DNA from: Ralstonia pickettii DTP0602
GTDB taxonomy: Bacteria > Pseudomonadota > Gammaproteobacteria > Burkholderiales > Burkholderiaceae
Direction: 5' to 3'
Length of the DNA: 64,000 nt
Assembly: GCA_000471925.1 (NCBI GenBank)
Contig: CP006667.1
Span: 2,542,001-2,606,000, forward strand
The notes under the pieces are model-generated. The model was not told where the DNA came from and searched no databases. It saw only the letters and a list, made by a program, of their open reading frames with translations. Shown here piece after piece: positions 8,302 to 16,032 of this stretch; the first letter of the stretch is position 1; each line of letters starts with the position of its first letter. The position numbers were made by a program, and so were the translations under genes.

Positions 8302-8388
8302 GCCCAGGTGGCGGAATTGGTAGACGCACTAGGTTCAGGTCCTAGCGGTGGCAACACTGTGGAGGTTCGAGTCCTCTCCTGGGCACCA
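8302..8388 (+). tRNA. tRNA-Leu (anticodon CAG), copy 2
   Basis: Identical in sequence to the tRNA at 6244-6330, again with encoded CCA. The two genes lie in direct orientation 2,058 bases apart and each has its own promoter and terminator. Confidence 0.97.
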
Positions 8389-8404
8389 AGGTTTTTGAAG
8401 CGAG

Positions 8405-8437
8405 AAGCCCGCACGGAAGTGCGGGCTTTTTGTTTTG
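8405..8437 (+). terminator. Rho-independent terminator of tRNA-Leu copy 2
   Basis: Same stem and loop as after copy 1 (AAGCCCGCAC/GTGCGGGCTT) with T-rich tail; the bases between CCA and the stem differ from copy 1. Confidence 0.9.
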
Positions 8438-8450
8438 CACCATCGGACTC

Positions 8451-8669
8451 TTAATCCGCAGGGCAAAGCTCGGACGTTGCCTGGTCCAACTGCGATTTGA
8501 CCATCAACAGCAGGCAATGGACGTCATGGGTCGGCTCCGACCGTTCGCTCTCTTTTTCCAACAACGACAAAATAGCGCTCAACCCGGCGCTGACTCGCTC
8601 CAGGGATTCCACCGTTCCGGCCGGGACGATATTCAGGACGTCTGTGGTGTCATAGCTGCGCGTTTGCAT
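8451..8669 (-). CDS. Small hypothetical protein
   Basis: A 72-residue protein with no signal peptide. The central part VSAGLSAILSLLEKE, followed by HCLLLMVKSQLDQA, looks like a two-helix hairpin of the kind seen in small uncharacterised Burkholderiales proteins (DUF1484- or DUF3077-like), but I cannot assign it firmly. A GGAG lies about ten bases before the ATG. It converges with the second tRNA-Leu gene. Confidence 0.5.
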   Translation of the reverse strand: MQTRSYDTTDVLNIVPAGTVESLERVSAGLSAILSLLEKESERSEPTHDVHCLLLMVKSQLDQATSELCPAD

Positions 8670-9023
8670 AGCGTTTTTGCTCCGACTAGAGAAAACCCGC
8701 TAGCCCAATCGAAATCGAAGGGTGGCGGGCCTGACGACGGGGGTGACAATACCGGTGCAATAGCGGAGGAAACCGGCCAGCCATGCGGCTGCCCCGCCCG
8801 GCCCGCCGTGGAAACAGCTTGCTCGTGCGATTTTTTTTGCCTGATCCGCTACTGCGCTTGCGAGTTGTCACACCCGCTCACCGAGCCCCTCGGTGAGGCA
8901 TGCAGTCTCTCGCTCCGGCAACGCAGCGTCGATAAGACCCTTCGCATTCGCCTCCCTCCGCCCTCATCGCCTACAGTAGTTCTATCCATGGGCGCGGCCG
9001 CGCCGCCTGTCGGGAGAACTGCC
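8670..9023. other. Gap with a 9-bp hairpin
   Basis: No gene is supported in these 354 bases. Bases 8877-8897 form a perfect inverted repeat, CTCACCGAG-CCC-CTCGGTGAG, without a T-tract; it may be an operator or an RNA hairpin in the leader of the downstream hydrolase gene. Confidence 0.4.
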
Positions 9024-10574
9024 GTGGGCAAACTGCAAGAGCGTCGCCGATTCCTGCAAGCCGCGCTGGGCGGCCTGCTCTTCCCTGCCCTGCCCGCCTG
9101 CGGCGGCGATGACGCTGCGCCCACCCATCCGCCCGATGCCATACCCGAATCCCAGATCACCGGGGCCATCGCCGAGCTCGACACGCTGGCCGCCAAACTG
9201 ATGGCAAGCTCCAGCTTGCCCGGCATGGCCGTGGCCGTGGTACGCGGCGATCAAACCGTTTATGCCAAAGGCTTCGGCCGCCGGCTGGTCACCGATTCCG
9301 CGCCCGTCGACGCCGACACCGTGTTCCAGCTCGCCTCCGTCTCCAAGCCCATTGGCGCGACCGTGGTGGCGCGCCAGGTCGGCGGCGGCGGCATCAGCTG
9401 GGACACGCCGGTGCAGCAGCACCTGCCCTGGTTCGCCTTGTCCGAAGCGGAGGTCACCGAGGCCGTCACCATCGGCGACATGTACGCCCACCGCTCCGGC
9501 CTGCCCGACCACGCCGGGGACCGGCTCGAAGACATGGGCTACGACCGCCGCCAGGTGCTGACACGCCTGCGCTATCTGCCGCTCCATCCATTCCGCGCGG
9601 TCTACGACTACACCAACTTCGGCATGACGGCCGCGGCCGAGGCGGTGGCCACCGCCGCGGGCATCGACTGGGCGACACTGTCGGAACAGGCCATCTACCG
9701 GCCACTGGGCATGACCCGCACCAGTTCGCGCTACGCCGACTTCGCCGCGCGCGACAACCATGCCCTCGGCCACGTGCAGATCAACGGCAGCTGGGTGCAA
9801 GGCATGGGCTCCATGCCGGATGCGCAGTCGCCCGCGGGCGGTGTCAGCTCCTCCGTCAACGACATGGCCAAATGGCTGGCCATGCTGCTGGGCAACGGCG
9901 AATTCGCCGGCCGGCGCATCGTCGACGCCGCCGCGCTGGCGCCCGCCCTGACCCCGCAGATGCAAAGCAACCCGCCCGCCAACGGCCGCCCCGCCGGCCA
10001 CTACGGCTATGGCTTCAATATCGGCACGACCGAACTCGGGCTGACTTCGCTTAACCACTCTGGCGCGTTCGTGGTGGGCGCGGCCACCAACTTCACCGCG
10101 GTGCCCTCGCTGGACCTGGCCATCGTGACACTGACCAACGGCTACCCCATCGGCATCCCCGAAACGCTCAACGCGCAGTTTTTCGACCTCGTGCAATACG
10201 GCGCCATCCGCCGCGACTGGGGCAAGATCTTCGCCGACGCCTTCGCGCCGCTGCTCGCACCGGAAGGCCGCCTGGTCGGCCAGCCAATCCCCGCCAACCC
10301 GCTGCCGCCGCGCGCCCTGTCGGCGTACACCGGCACCTACCAGAACGACTACTACGGCCCGCTGCAGGTGACCGACCAGGGTGGCACGCTGGTGATGACG
10401 CTCGGCGCGAAGCCGCTGACCCTGCCCCTGACCCATTGGGACGGAGATGTCTTTACTTTCACGCTCCACAATGAGAACGCGACCCTGGGCACGATCTCGC
10501 GGGCGGCATTCTCCAGCGAACGGGTGTGGCTGGAGTATTACGATCACGAAGGGCTTGGGGTGTTTGTGCGATGA
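9024..10574 (+). CDS. Serine hydrolase of the beta-lactamase class C/penicillin-binding fold, lipoprotein
   Basis: A 516-residue exported hydrolase. The start is a GTG preceded by GGGAG; the N-terminus ERRRFLQAALGG resembles a Tat signal and runs into the lipobox LPAC, so it is probably a lipoprotein. Catalytic motifs are SVSK (SxxK), YTN (YxN) and NHSGAF (the HxG/KTG equivalent). A C-terminal domain of about 100 residues (YTGTYQNDYYGPL) is typical of esterase EstB/DUF3471-type relatives. Likely activities are an esterase, D-aminopeptidase or peptidoglycan-related hydrolase; resistance to beta-lactams cannot be inferred. The frame is open upstream, but nothing there is conserved. Confidence 0.82.
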   Translation: MGKLQERRRFLQAALGGLLFPALPACGGDDAAPTHPPDAIPESQITGAIAELDTLAAKLMASSSLPGMAVAVVRGDQTVYAKGFGRRLVTDSAPVDADTVFQLASVSKPIGATVVARQVGGGGISWDTPVQQHLPWFALSEAEVTEAVTIGDMYAHRSGLPDHAGDRLEDMGYDRRQVLTRLRYLPLHPFRAVYDYTNFGMTAAAEAVATAAGIDWATLSEQAIYRPLGMTRTSSRYADFAARDNHALGHVQINGSWVQGMGSMPDAQSPAGGVSSSVNDMAKWLAMLLGNGEFAGRRIVDAAALAPALTPQMQSNPPANGRPAGHYGYGFNIGTTELGLTSLNHSGAFVVGAATNFTAVPSLDLAIVTLTNGYPIGIPETLNAQFFDLVQYGAIRRDWGKIFADAFAPLLAPEGRLVGQPIPANPLPPRALSAYTGTYQNDYYGPLQVTDQGGTLVMTLGAKPLTLPLTHWDGDVFTFTLHNENATLGTISRAAFSSERVWLEYYDHEGLGVFVR

Positions 10575-10717
10575 GGCGAAGCGATTGATTTCACCCTGGC
10601 GCCCGCGGGTAGTGCCGAGTTGACACTGCTGGGACCCCTGCCGATACTGCACCTCGCCCCCTGCCCCCGTTGGGCTGGCACGGTTTGAGAGGTGACTCAG
10701 CTACCGGAAGGAAGACC

Positions 10718-11593
10718 ATGATCAGACTCCGCTCAGTAGTACTCACCGCCGCCGTTGCCACGCTCGCCGCCTGCGGCACGCCGCCCCCGACGCCAACCGC
10801 GGTCACCCAGGCGCCCGGGCCCGCCACGCGTTCCGCCGCTGGCAAGACTGAAGTCCTGTGGCTCGGCCAGGCCGCCATCCGGATCACCACGCCCGGCGGC
10901 AAGGTCATCGTCATCGATCCGTGGCTGACCACCAATCCCAAGACGCCCGCCGGCTTCAAGCAACTGCAGGCACTGGGCAAGGTCGACCTCATCCTCGTTA
11001 CACACGCCCACAACGACCACCTCGGCGACGCGCCCGCGCTGGCCCAGCTGAACAACGCTCCGATCTACAACGGCGGCGGCATGGGCCAGGCGCTCATCAG
11101 CCTGGGCATGGTGCCCGCGGCGCTGGTCCAGCGCTTCGGCAAGACCGGCACGGTGATGCCCTTCGGTCCGACCGGTCCCAAGATCACCGCGGTGCATGCC
11201 GAGCATTCCTCCGAACTGGTGCTGAAGAACCCCACCACCGGCAAGGACGAAACCCACTACGGCGGTGAGCCCGTGGGCTACATCATCGAGATGGAAAACG
11301 GATTCAGGATCTGGCACATGGGCGATACGGGGCTGTTCGGCGACATGCGATTGATCGGCGACCTCTACAAGCCTGACTTGGTGCTCATCCCCATCGGCGG
11401 GCACTTTACGATGGGGCCGCAGGATGCCGCGATCGCAGTGCGGGACATGATCCGGCCGAGGTTTGCGATTCCGATCCACTATCAGACGTCGCCGCAGTTG
11501 CAGGGGACACCGGCGGAGTTTACGGCGGCGCTGCGTAGCGGCGCGGCGACGCGAGTAATCGTGCCGCAGCCGGGGGAGAAGGTGGATTTCTGA
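10718..11593 (+). CDS. MBL-fold metal-dependent hydrolase (UPF0173-like), lipoprotein
   Basis: A 291-residue metallo-beta-lactamase-fold protein. Its N-terminus is a lipoprotein signal with lipobox LAAC. The metal motif is THAHNDHLGD, followed by a second His region (VHAEHSSE) and GDTG; IPIHYQT near the end supplies the final ligand. This layout matches the UPF0173/UlaG-like group, whose natural substrates are mostly unknown. The ATG at 10718 follows GGAAGGAAG and is chosen over an upstream ATG. It is a single gene. Confidence 0.85.
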   Translation: MIRLRSVVLTAAVATLAACGTPPPTPTAVTQAPGPATRSAAGKTEVLWLGQAAIRITTPGGKVIVIDPWLTTNPKTPAGFKQLQALGKVDLILVTHAHNDHLGDAPALAQLNNAPIYNGGGMGQALISLGMVPAALVQRFGKTGTVMPFGPTGPKITAVHAEHSSELVLKNPTTGKDETHYGGEPVGYIIEMENGFRIWHMGDTGLFGDMRLIGDLYKPDLVLIPIGGHFTMGPQDAAIAVRDMIRPRFAIPIHYQTSPQLQGTPAEFTAALRSGAATRVIVPQPGEKVDF

Positions 11594-11761
11594 TTCAGGT
11601 GTGACGGCGCTGGCAAGCGCTGACGCAACTGCCCTCGGTCAGAAGTGATAGCTGAGGACGTTGTTGGCCTTCGCGACCAGCGGGCCAGTAGTGCTGCCGC
11701 TGATTGCGAATCATTTTCGCGTGCACTATGCTGAATCCTCCCACCGTAGCGGAGACTTTTC

Positions 11762-12028
11762 ATGCTTAGAATTGGCGCGCTGATGGCAATGATCCTGGTG
11801 TCCGGTTCCGCGCTGGCCAGCGCGAAATGTCCCGCGCATCCCAAAAGCGAATGGATGAAGGAAAGCGACGCCCGCGCAAAGATTGAAGCGCAGGGCTACA
11901 ACATCAAGAAGTTTAAGGTAGATGGAAATTGCTACGAGATCTACGGCACGACCAAGGATGGAAAGAAGGCGGAGATCTACTTCGATACCAAGACACTGGA
12001 TGTGGTAAAGGCGGAAATAGAGAAGTAA
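11762..12028 (+). CDS. PepSY domain-containing small secreted protein
   Basis: An 88-residue protein with a short Sec signal ending SALASA and one PepSY-like unit, EWMKESDARAKIEAQGYNIKKF through EIYFDTKTLDVVKAE. Two Cys residues may form a disulfide. In many proteobacteria such proteins sit next to a cytochrome b561-type membrane protein, as here, where the next gene starts 25 bases on. The pair may act in periplasmic redox or metal handling, but the function is not established. Confidence 0.82.
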   Translation: MLRIGALMAMILVSGSALASAKCPAHPKSEWMKESDARAKIEAQGYNIKKFKVDGNCYEIYGTTKDGKKAEIYFDTKTLDVVKAEIEK

Positions 12029-12053
12029 CGTCGCACCTTCCTGTAGCCCCGCC

Positions 12054-12677
12054 GTGAAGCCGCCGCGCCCGACCATCCTGGTCTGGGATCCCGTCGTCCG
12101 TATCACGCACTGGAGCGTGGCGGTACTGGTGCTGTGGGACCTGTACGAGGATTCCGGCGGGCCGCTGCACCGCAATCTTGGCTACGCGGCCGCGTGCCTG
12201 GTGCTTATTCGCGTGGCCTGGGGCATGGTGGGCAACGGCGCAGGGAATTTCCGCGAATGGGTTCCCGGCCGCGCAGGCGTTGTCGCGTACGTCAAAGCCG
12301 CTGTTGCCGGGCATCCGCCCCGCTACCTTGGCCACAATCCACTGGGCGCGATGATGATGCTGGCGCTGTGGATCCTCATCCTCTCACTGGCGGCCACAGG
12401 CTGGATATCGCGGCTGGAAAGGTTCTGGGGTGAAGACTTGCCCAAGGACGTCCATGCCATCCTTGCATACGTGCTGCTGGCGCTGGTATGCGTCCACATT
12501 GGCGCCGCGAGTCTCATGAGTCGGCTGCACAAGGAAAACCTGATCCTGGCCATGGTGACCGGCAGGAAGCCTGCGGGGGATCAAGGCAACCTATCCCCAC
12601 AGGACGAATCCGCACGCCCATCGGGCTCAGCCGCGATCCCGAACTCCCCTGCTGTGTCGCCGGACCGCCACCCGTAG
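12054..12677 (+). CDS. Cytochrome b561-family membrane protein
   Basis: A 207-residue di-heme b-type cytochrome of the inner membrane. The start is GTG. RITHWSVAVLVLW at residue 17 supplies the first His in helix 1; further helices carry LHRNLGY, LGHNPLG and a last helix with VHAILAYVLLALVCVHIG, giving the spaced His residues expected for heme ligation. It follows the PepSY gene in the same direction and probably passes electrons to or from a small periplasmic partner. The C-terminal 35 residues are polar and not conserved. Confidence 0.85.
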   Translation: MKPPRPTILVWDPVVRITHWSVAVLVLWDLYEDSGGPLHRNLGYAAACLVLIRVAWGMVGNGAGNFREWVPGRAGVVAYVKAAVAGHPPRYLGHNPLGAMMMLALWILILSLAATGWISRLERFWGEDLPKDVHAILAYVLLALVCVHIGAASLMSRLHKENLILAMVTGRKPAGDQGNLSPQDESARPSGSAAIPNSPAVSPDRHP

Positions 12678-12763
12678 TCTTTCCACGAACTGCTGCATGG
12701 TATCCGACGGATGGCACGCAGGATAAGCGGCTGCTCTGCCACTTTTCCATCCCAACACGAAAG

Positions 12764-12784
12764 ATATGTTGCAGTGCAACATAT
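12764..12784. promoter_or_regulatory. 21-bp palindrome, candidate PHA-regulator (PhaR-type) operator
   Basis: ATATGTTGCA and TGCAACATAT are perfect 10-base arms around one G. The site lies about 215 bases upstream of a phasin-like gene, and a TGCA-rich centre is compatible with PhaR-type operators. A second inverted repeat, AGTTGTCGG/CCGACAACT, lies at 12891-12924. Nothing else is seen in the 320 bases between genes. Confidence 0.5.
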
Positions 12785-12997
12785 ATGCACTTATCCTTGA
12801 GCATACGTTGGATCCGCGAGAAACAAAGCCTGCCCAGACGCCCTCATGAATACGAGTGCGCCCCCGTGCTTGTTGCGGCCTGACCTGTTCAGTTGTCGGC
12901 AAGCTGGGCCTCTACCCGACAACTCTTCGAACGCAGAGCCCCACGATCCTTACCCTCTTCTACTGTCCGTATCAAACGGACACCCAAGGAAAACACC

Positions 12998-13489
12998 TTG
13001 CCTTCCTCCGCTATCTCCCAGCCCGTCATTGACGTTTCCACAAATTGGTCGCGCCTCTTTAGTGAAATGTGCGAATTGCTCCAGGCGACGATCCATGTCG
13101 TCACCGTTCGCACGACGCGCATGGCGATAGCGGGTCCGTCGCCTGATGAGCAGGACCGGCACGAATTCAGCCTCATGAGTGTTGAAAAGGGGGAAGCCGC
13201 ATCCGAATCGCTCCTTGCGATGCAATCGGGATTGATAAATCTGACCCTGGGGCTCGCAAAGGACACCAGCGATCATCTCTGGGCTACATCGGCTGCAGCC
13301 ACGACGCTGGCGTCGAGTGGTTCGGCCGCGCAATGGTTCGAACGCCAGACCGAACTCTTGAGGTTGGCAACTGACTTCCCCGCCAGTCCCCTGCAATTGG
13401 TCAGTTCGGCGACATCCCTGATGCAGGAGATCCTCGCGCCGATTCACGGCCGTGCCACGGCAAATGCGCGACGCCTGGGCGCGGCATGA
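12998..13489 (+). CDS. Phasin-like polyhydroxyalkanoate granule-associated protein
   Basis: A protein of 163 residues, almost wholly alpha-helical and without a signal peptide. The C-terminal half, QWFERQTELLRLATDFPASP then VSSATSLMQEILAPI, resembles phasin-like proteins that coat PHB granules in Cupriavidus. The frame is open upstream, but a TTG at 12998 with AAGGAAA before it starts where the helical part begins, so TTG is chosen. A strong palindrome upstream may be its operator. The phasin assignment is by pattern and is moderate. Confidence 0.55.
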   Translation: MPSSAISQPVIDVSTNWSRLFSEMCELLQATIHVVTVRTTRMAIAGPSPDEQDRHEFSLMSVEKGEAASESLLAMQSGLINLTLGLAKDTSDHLWATSAAATTLASSGSAAQWFERQTELLRLATDFPASPLQLVSSATSLMQEILAPIHGRATANARRLGAA

Positions 13490-13746
13490 ACGCCATCGCT
13501 GGCGGTGCTCGTCGCACCTGCTGAAGTTCAGCTTTTTCGGGCCGTAGCCAGATGCCTGGGCCGGCAAGCCACCGTACCTGCGACCGCATCGCGGCCACTA
13601 TCCCGGCCGAGACGTTGCAAAAGCGCACCAGCCGGTGAGCGGCAGTGCTTTCCAGCCCTTGCATGCGCGGCAGCTTTTGCTATCCTTCGCCGGTGCGCTG
13701 CAACTGACTCCAGCCTGCAGGCGCGCATTTCCAACCAGACACGACT

Positions 13747-14178
13747 ATGGCCACGAAAGCAAAACCTGTAGCAAAGACTGCCACGAAGACCGCTGCGAAG
13801 AAGGCTGCTCCGGCGAAGAACGCCGCTCCGGCCAAGAAGGCTGCCGCGCCTGCCCCGGTCGCCAAGCCGCTGAAGGACACGTTCACCAAGTCGAGCCTGC
13901 TGGCACACCTTGTCGCCCAGACCGAACTGGACAAGAAGACCGTGCAGACTGTGCTTACCCAGCTTGAAAACACCATGGTGAGCGCGATTCACAAGAAGGG
14001 CGCGGGTGAATTCACGCTGCCGGGTCTGTTCAAGGTGTCGGCCATTCAAGTGCCGGCCACGAAGAAGCGCTTTGGGAAGAACCCCTTCACCGGCGAAGAT
14101 CAATGGTTTGCCGCAAAGCCGGCCAGTGTGAAGGTGAAGGTGCGTCCGATGAAGAAACTGAAGGACGCCGCCCTGTAA
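13747..14178 (+). CDS. HU-family DNA-binding protein with histone H1-like N-terminal tail
   Basis: A 143-residue nucleoid protein. Residues 1-42 are a Lys/Ala/Pro-rich tail with AKKAA repeats, as in eukaryotic H1 and some Burkholderiales HU variants. Residues 45-140 are an HU/IHF domain: FTKSSLLAHLVAQTELDKK, GEFTLPGLFKVSAI, and the DNA-arm equivalent KKRFGKNPFTGE, which replaces the usual RNP loop. It probably binds and compacts DNA, with the tail adding charge. A strong terminator follows. The gene is monocistronic. Confidence 0.88.
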   Translation: MATKAKPVAKTATKTAAKKAAPAKNAAPAKKAAAPAPVAKPLKDTFTKSSLLAHLVAQTELDKKTVQTVLTQLENTMVSAIHKKGAGEFTLPGLFKVSAIQVPATKKRFGKNPFTGEDQWFAAKPASVKVKVRPMKKLKDAAL

Positions 14179-14207
14179 TCGCGTCCGGCCACCGGCTGTC
14201 CCGAAAG

Positions 14208-14243
14208 AAAAGCCCCGGAATCTCGCGATTCCGGGGCTTTTTT
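14208..14243 (+). terminator. Rho-independent terminator after the HU-like gene
   Basis: AAAGCCCCGGAATC and GATTCCGGGGCTTT pair around TCGC and end in six T. Confidence 0.95.
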
Positions 14244-14271
14244 ATGGCTGCGACTACAGGTCGCAGCCGCC

Positions 14272-15180
14272 TCACGGCTCCTGCATCGTCACCCCATATC
14301 GCGCAAAGATCCGCTCCAGCTCGCCCTTCTTGCGCAGCGCGTCCAGCGCATTCTCCAGCGATTCCGCCAGGTCCTTCTGGCCGGCCTTGATGGCCATGCC
14401 CACGGCCCAGCCGCGCGGCGGCAGCAGCGGCGAGCTGATATCCGCCGTGGCAAAACGGGCGGCGGACTGATCGGCGCCCTTGAGTGCGCTTTCGTATTGC
14501 GCGCGCGTCACCATCGCCGCGGCGATATCACCGGCGAACAGCGCGCGCAGCGCGTCCTCGGCTTCGGGGTAGATCCTGACCTTGTTGCGCAAGGCGCCGC
14601 CCGCGCCGGCCAGCAGCGCATTGGCGCCGGCTGAGCCGGCGGCTGCGCCGGTCGGCTGCCCGGCCAGGTCTGCCAGGTTGCGGACGGCCGGCAGGCGCTG
14701 GCGGTCCAGCACCAGCACGAAGGTCTCGCGGTAATAGGGCGCGAAGATCAGCGCCTTGTCGTTCTCGCGCATGAAGGCCCGGTCGACCGGTACGTGCAGC
14801 ATCACGTCCGCCGGCCCATAGCCAAGGTAATGGCCGCGCCAGACCATGGCGCGCAGGTCGTCCGACATGTTTTCATCGGCGTCGAACGGCAACAGCGACA
14901 CGGACAAACCCAGCTCCTTGCCCAATGCCCTGGCCAGCGCCACGTCGATGCCCGCGTACTGGCTGCCCGCCGCCGCGGAGAATGGCGGCAAGCCTTTGTA
15001 GACCGCAACTTTCAGGGTGCCGCTCTGGCGGATCCGGTCCAGGTCTGCCATGGCAGGCTGCATGCCGAGCAGTGCGATCGCAGCCAGCAACGCGCCGCAC
15101 AGCCAGCGCACGGCATTGGCCGCAGACGCCGGCGGTTGGATCACGGAACGCCTCGGGCCACAGGCAGGGCTGGCAGGCAT
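14272..15180 (-). CDS. Quinoprotein dehydrogenase-associated substrate-binding protein (SBP_bac_3 type)
   Basis: A 302-residue exported protein. After a signal peptide ending MQPAMA, the mature protein starts LDRIRQSGTLKVAVYKGLPPF, a family-3 solute-binding pattern. Homologues of this type are regularly found next to PQQ alcohol dehydrogenases and cytochrome PedF, as here. Their exact role is not settled; binding of a small cofactor or substrate for the periplasmic oxidation system is likely. The ATG follows GAGGAG. It lies 85 bases downstream of pedF on the same strand and is probably co-transcribed. Confidence 0.8.
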   Translation of the reverse strand: MPASPACGPRRSVIQPPASAANAVRWLCGALLAAIALLGMQPAMADLDRIRQSGTLKVAVYKGLPPFSAAAGSQYAGIDVALARALGKELGLSVSLLPFDADENMSDDLRAMVWRGHYLGYGPADVMLHVPVDRAFMRENDKALIFAPYYRETFVLVLDRQRLPAVRNLADLAGQPTGAAAGSAGANALLAGAGGALRNKVRIYPEAEDALRALFAGDIAAAMVTRAQYESALKGADQSAARFATADISSPLLPPRGWAVGMAIKAGQKDLAESLENALDALRKKGELERIFARYGVTMQEP

Positions 15181-15265
15181 GGGGGTCTCCTCGGGTTTTC
15201 ATTGGGCCCCGCCGCTGCGGGGCCGGAAGCAGGACGATGGCAAAGGATGCTGACGTGCCCTCCCC

Positions 15266-15745
15266 TCACTCCCGCCGCGATTCCAGGTAGGTCTTGATCG
15301 CCCACACCGCTTCCTGGCTCAGCACGCCGTCAAATGGCGGCATATACACGCGCCCGTCGCGCGTGCGGCCCTTGCGCACGGTGGTGGTGTAGAACTGCGA
15401 GATCTCGCTCATGCACGCCTGCTTCTTCTTGGCATCGGCCAGCGAGGTGCAGTCGCTGTCGAGCTTGCGCAGGTCCGGCGCGATCCCGCCCGACACCGCT
15501 TCCAGGCCGTGGCAGCGCGCGCAGTTCTGGTTGTAGGCCGAGCTGCCGATGCGCATGGCTTCATCGTGCGCCGCGCCGGTCCGGTAGGGATTGTCCGGAC
15601 GCCATTCGTCGCCAAGCGGCGGCAGCGCCTTGGTATCGACGGCTTGTGGCGTGACGTCGCCGTGGGCCAGCACGGTCCCGGCCGGGACGAGCGTCAGGGT
15701 TGCGCAAAGCGAGAGCAAGGCAAGCAGGCGGCGCTGCGGTTTCAT
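15266..15745 (-). CDS. pedF: Cytochrome c-550 PedF
   Basis: A 159-residue periplasmic c-type cytochrome. The signal peptide ends at TVLAHG; the single heme motif CARCH is near residue 75, and the axial Met is probably in VYMPPFDG near residue 135. PedF-type cytochromes take electrons from PQQ-dependent alcohol dehydrogenases. A pair of extra Cys (DSDC and QACM) is also typical of this group. The ATG follows GGAGA. The divergent neighbour is a sigma-54 activator, and a sigma-54-like site faces this gene in the shared gap. Confidence 0.85.
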   Translation of the reverse strand: MKPQRRLLALLSLCATLTLVPAGTVLAHGDVTPQAVDTKALPPLGDEWRPDNPYRTGAAHDEAMRIGSSAYNQNCARCHGLEAVSGGIAPDLRKLDSDCTSLADAKKKQACMSEISQFYTTTVRKGRTRDGRVYMPPFDGVLSQEAVWAIKTYLESRRE

Positions 15746-15796
15746 GGATGTCTCCTACGGTGAATGGGTTTTGCTCTGTTGTTTGCCTCCCTTTCC

Positions 15797-15811
15797 GCAA
15801 GAGCCATACCA
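15797..15811 (-). promoter_or_regulatory. Possible sigma-54 promoter for pedF
   Basis: Read on the minus strand, TGGTATGGCTCTTGC keeps the GG and GC doublets at the -24/-12 spacing, although the -24 box is imperfect. It lies 52 bases upstream of the pedF start. Confidence 0.4.
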
Positions 15812-15914
15812 GCGGGACGGCAACGACACGCGCCTGGTTTTCACGGGCCTGGCGGGGCCTGCGCCGGCATGTGCAACGCAGCATCGGCTGCCCGTGTCCC
15901 GGAATGCCACACTC

Positions 15915-15930
15915 TGGCAAGCGTTTTGCT
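15915..15930 (+). promoter_or_regulatory. Sigma-54 promoter upstream of the activator gene
   Basis: TGGCAAGCGTTTTGCT has GG and GC at the exact -24/-12 spacing. It lies about 100 bases before the sigma-54 activator gene and suggests autoregulation. Confidence 0.6.
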
Positions 15931-16032
15931 TCATGACGCAACACTGTCGACCAAGCCCCCGGTAAAGGCGGCGAAGGCGCCGACAGCGACCCGCGCAAAG
16001 ATCGCGGGCGATTTTCCACAGGAGACACAGAG

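Noticed and set aside
8430..9023. N-terminal extension of the serine hydrolase
   Set aside because: It reads through the gap and would place the signal peptide internally; the GTG at 9024 has a ribosome-binding site and starts at the signal peptide.
8982..10652. A 556-codon minus-strand frame
   Set aside because: Low-complexity His/Arg/Gln-rich translation opposite the beta-lactamase-fold gene; typical antisense shadow in GC-rich DNA.
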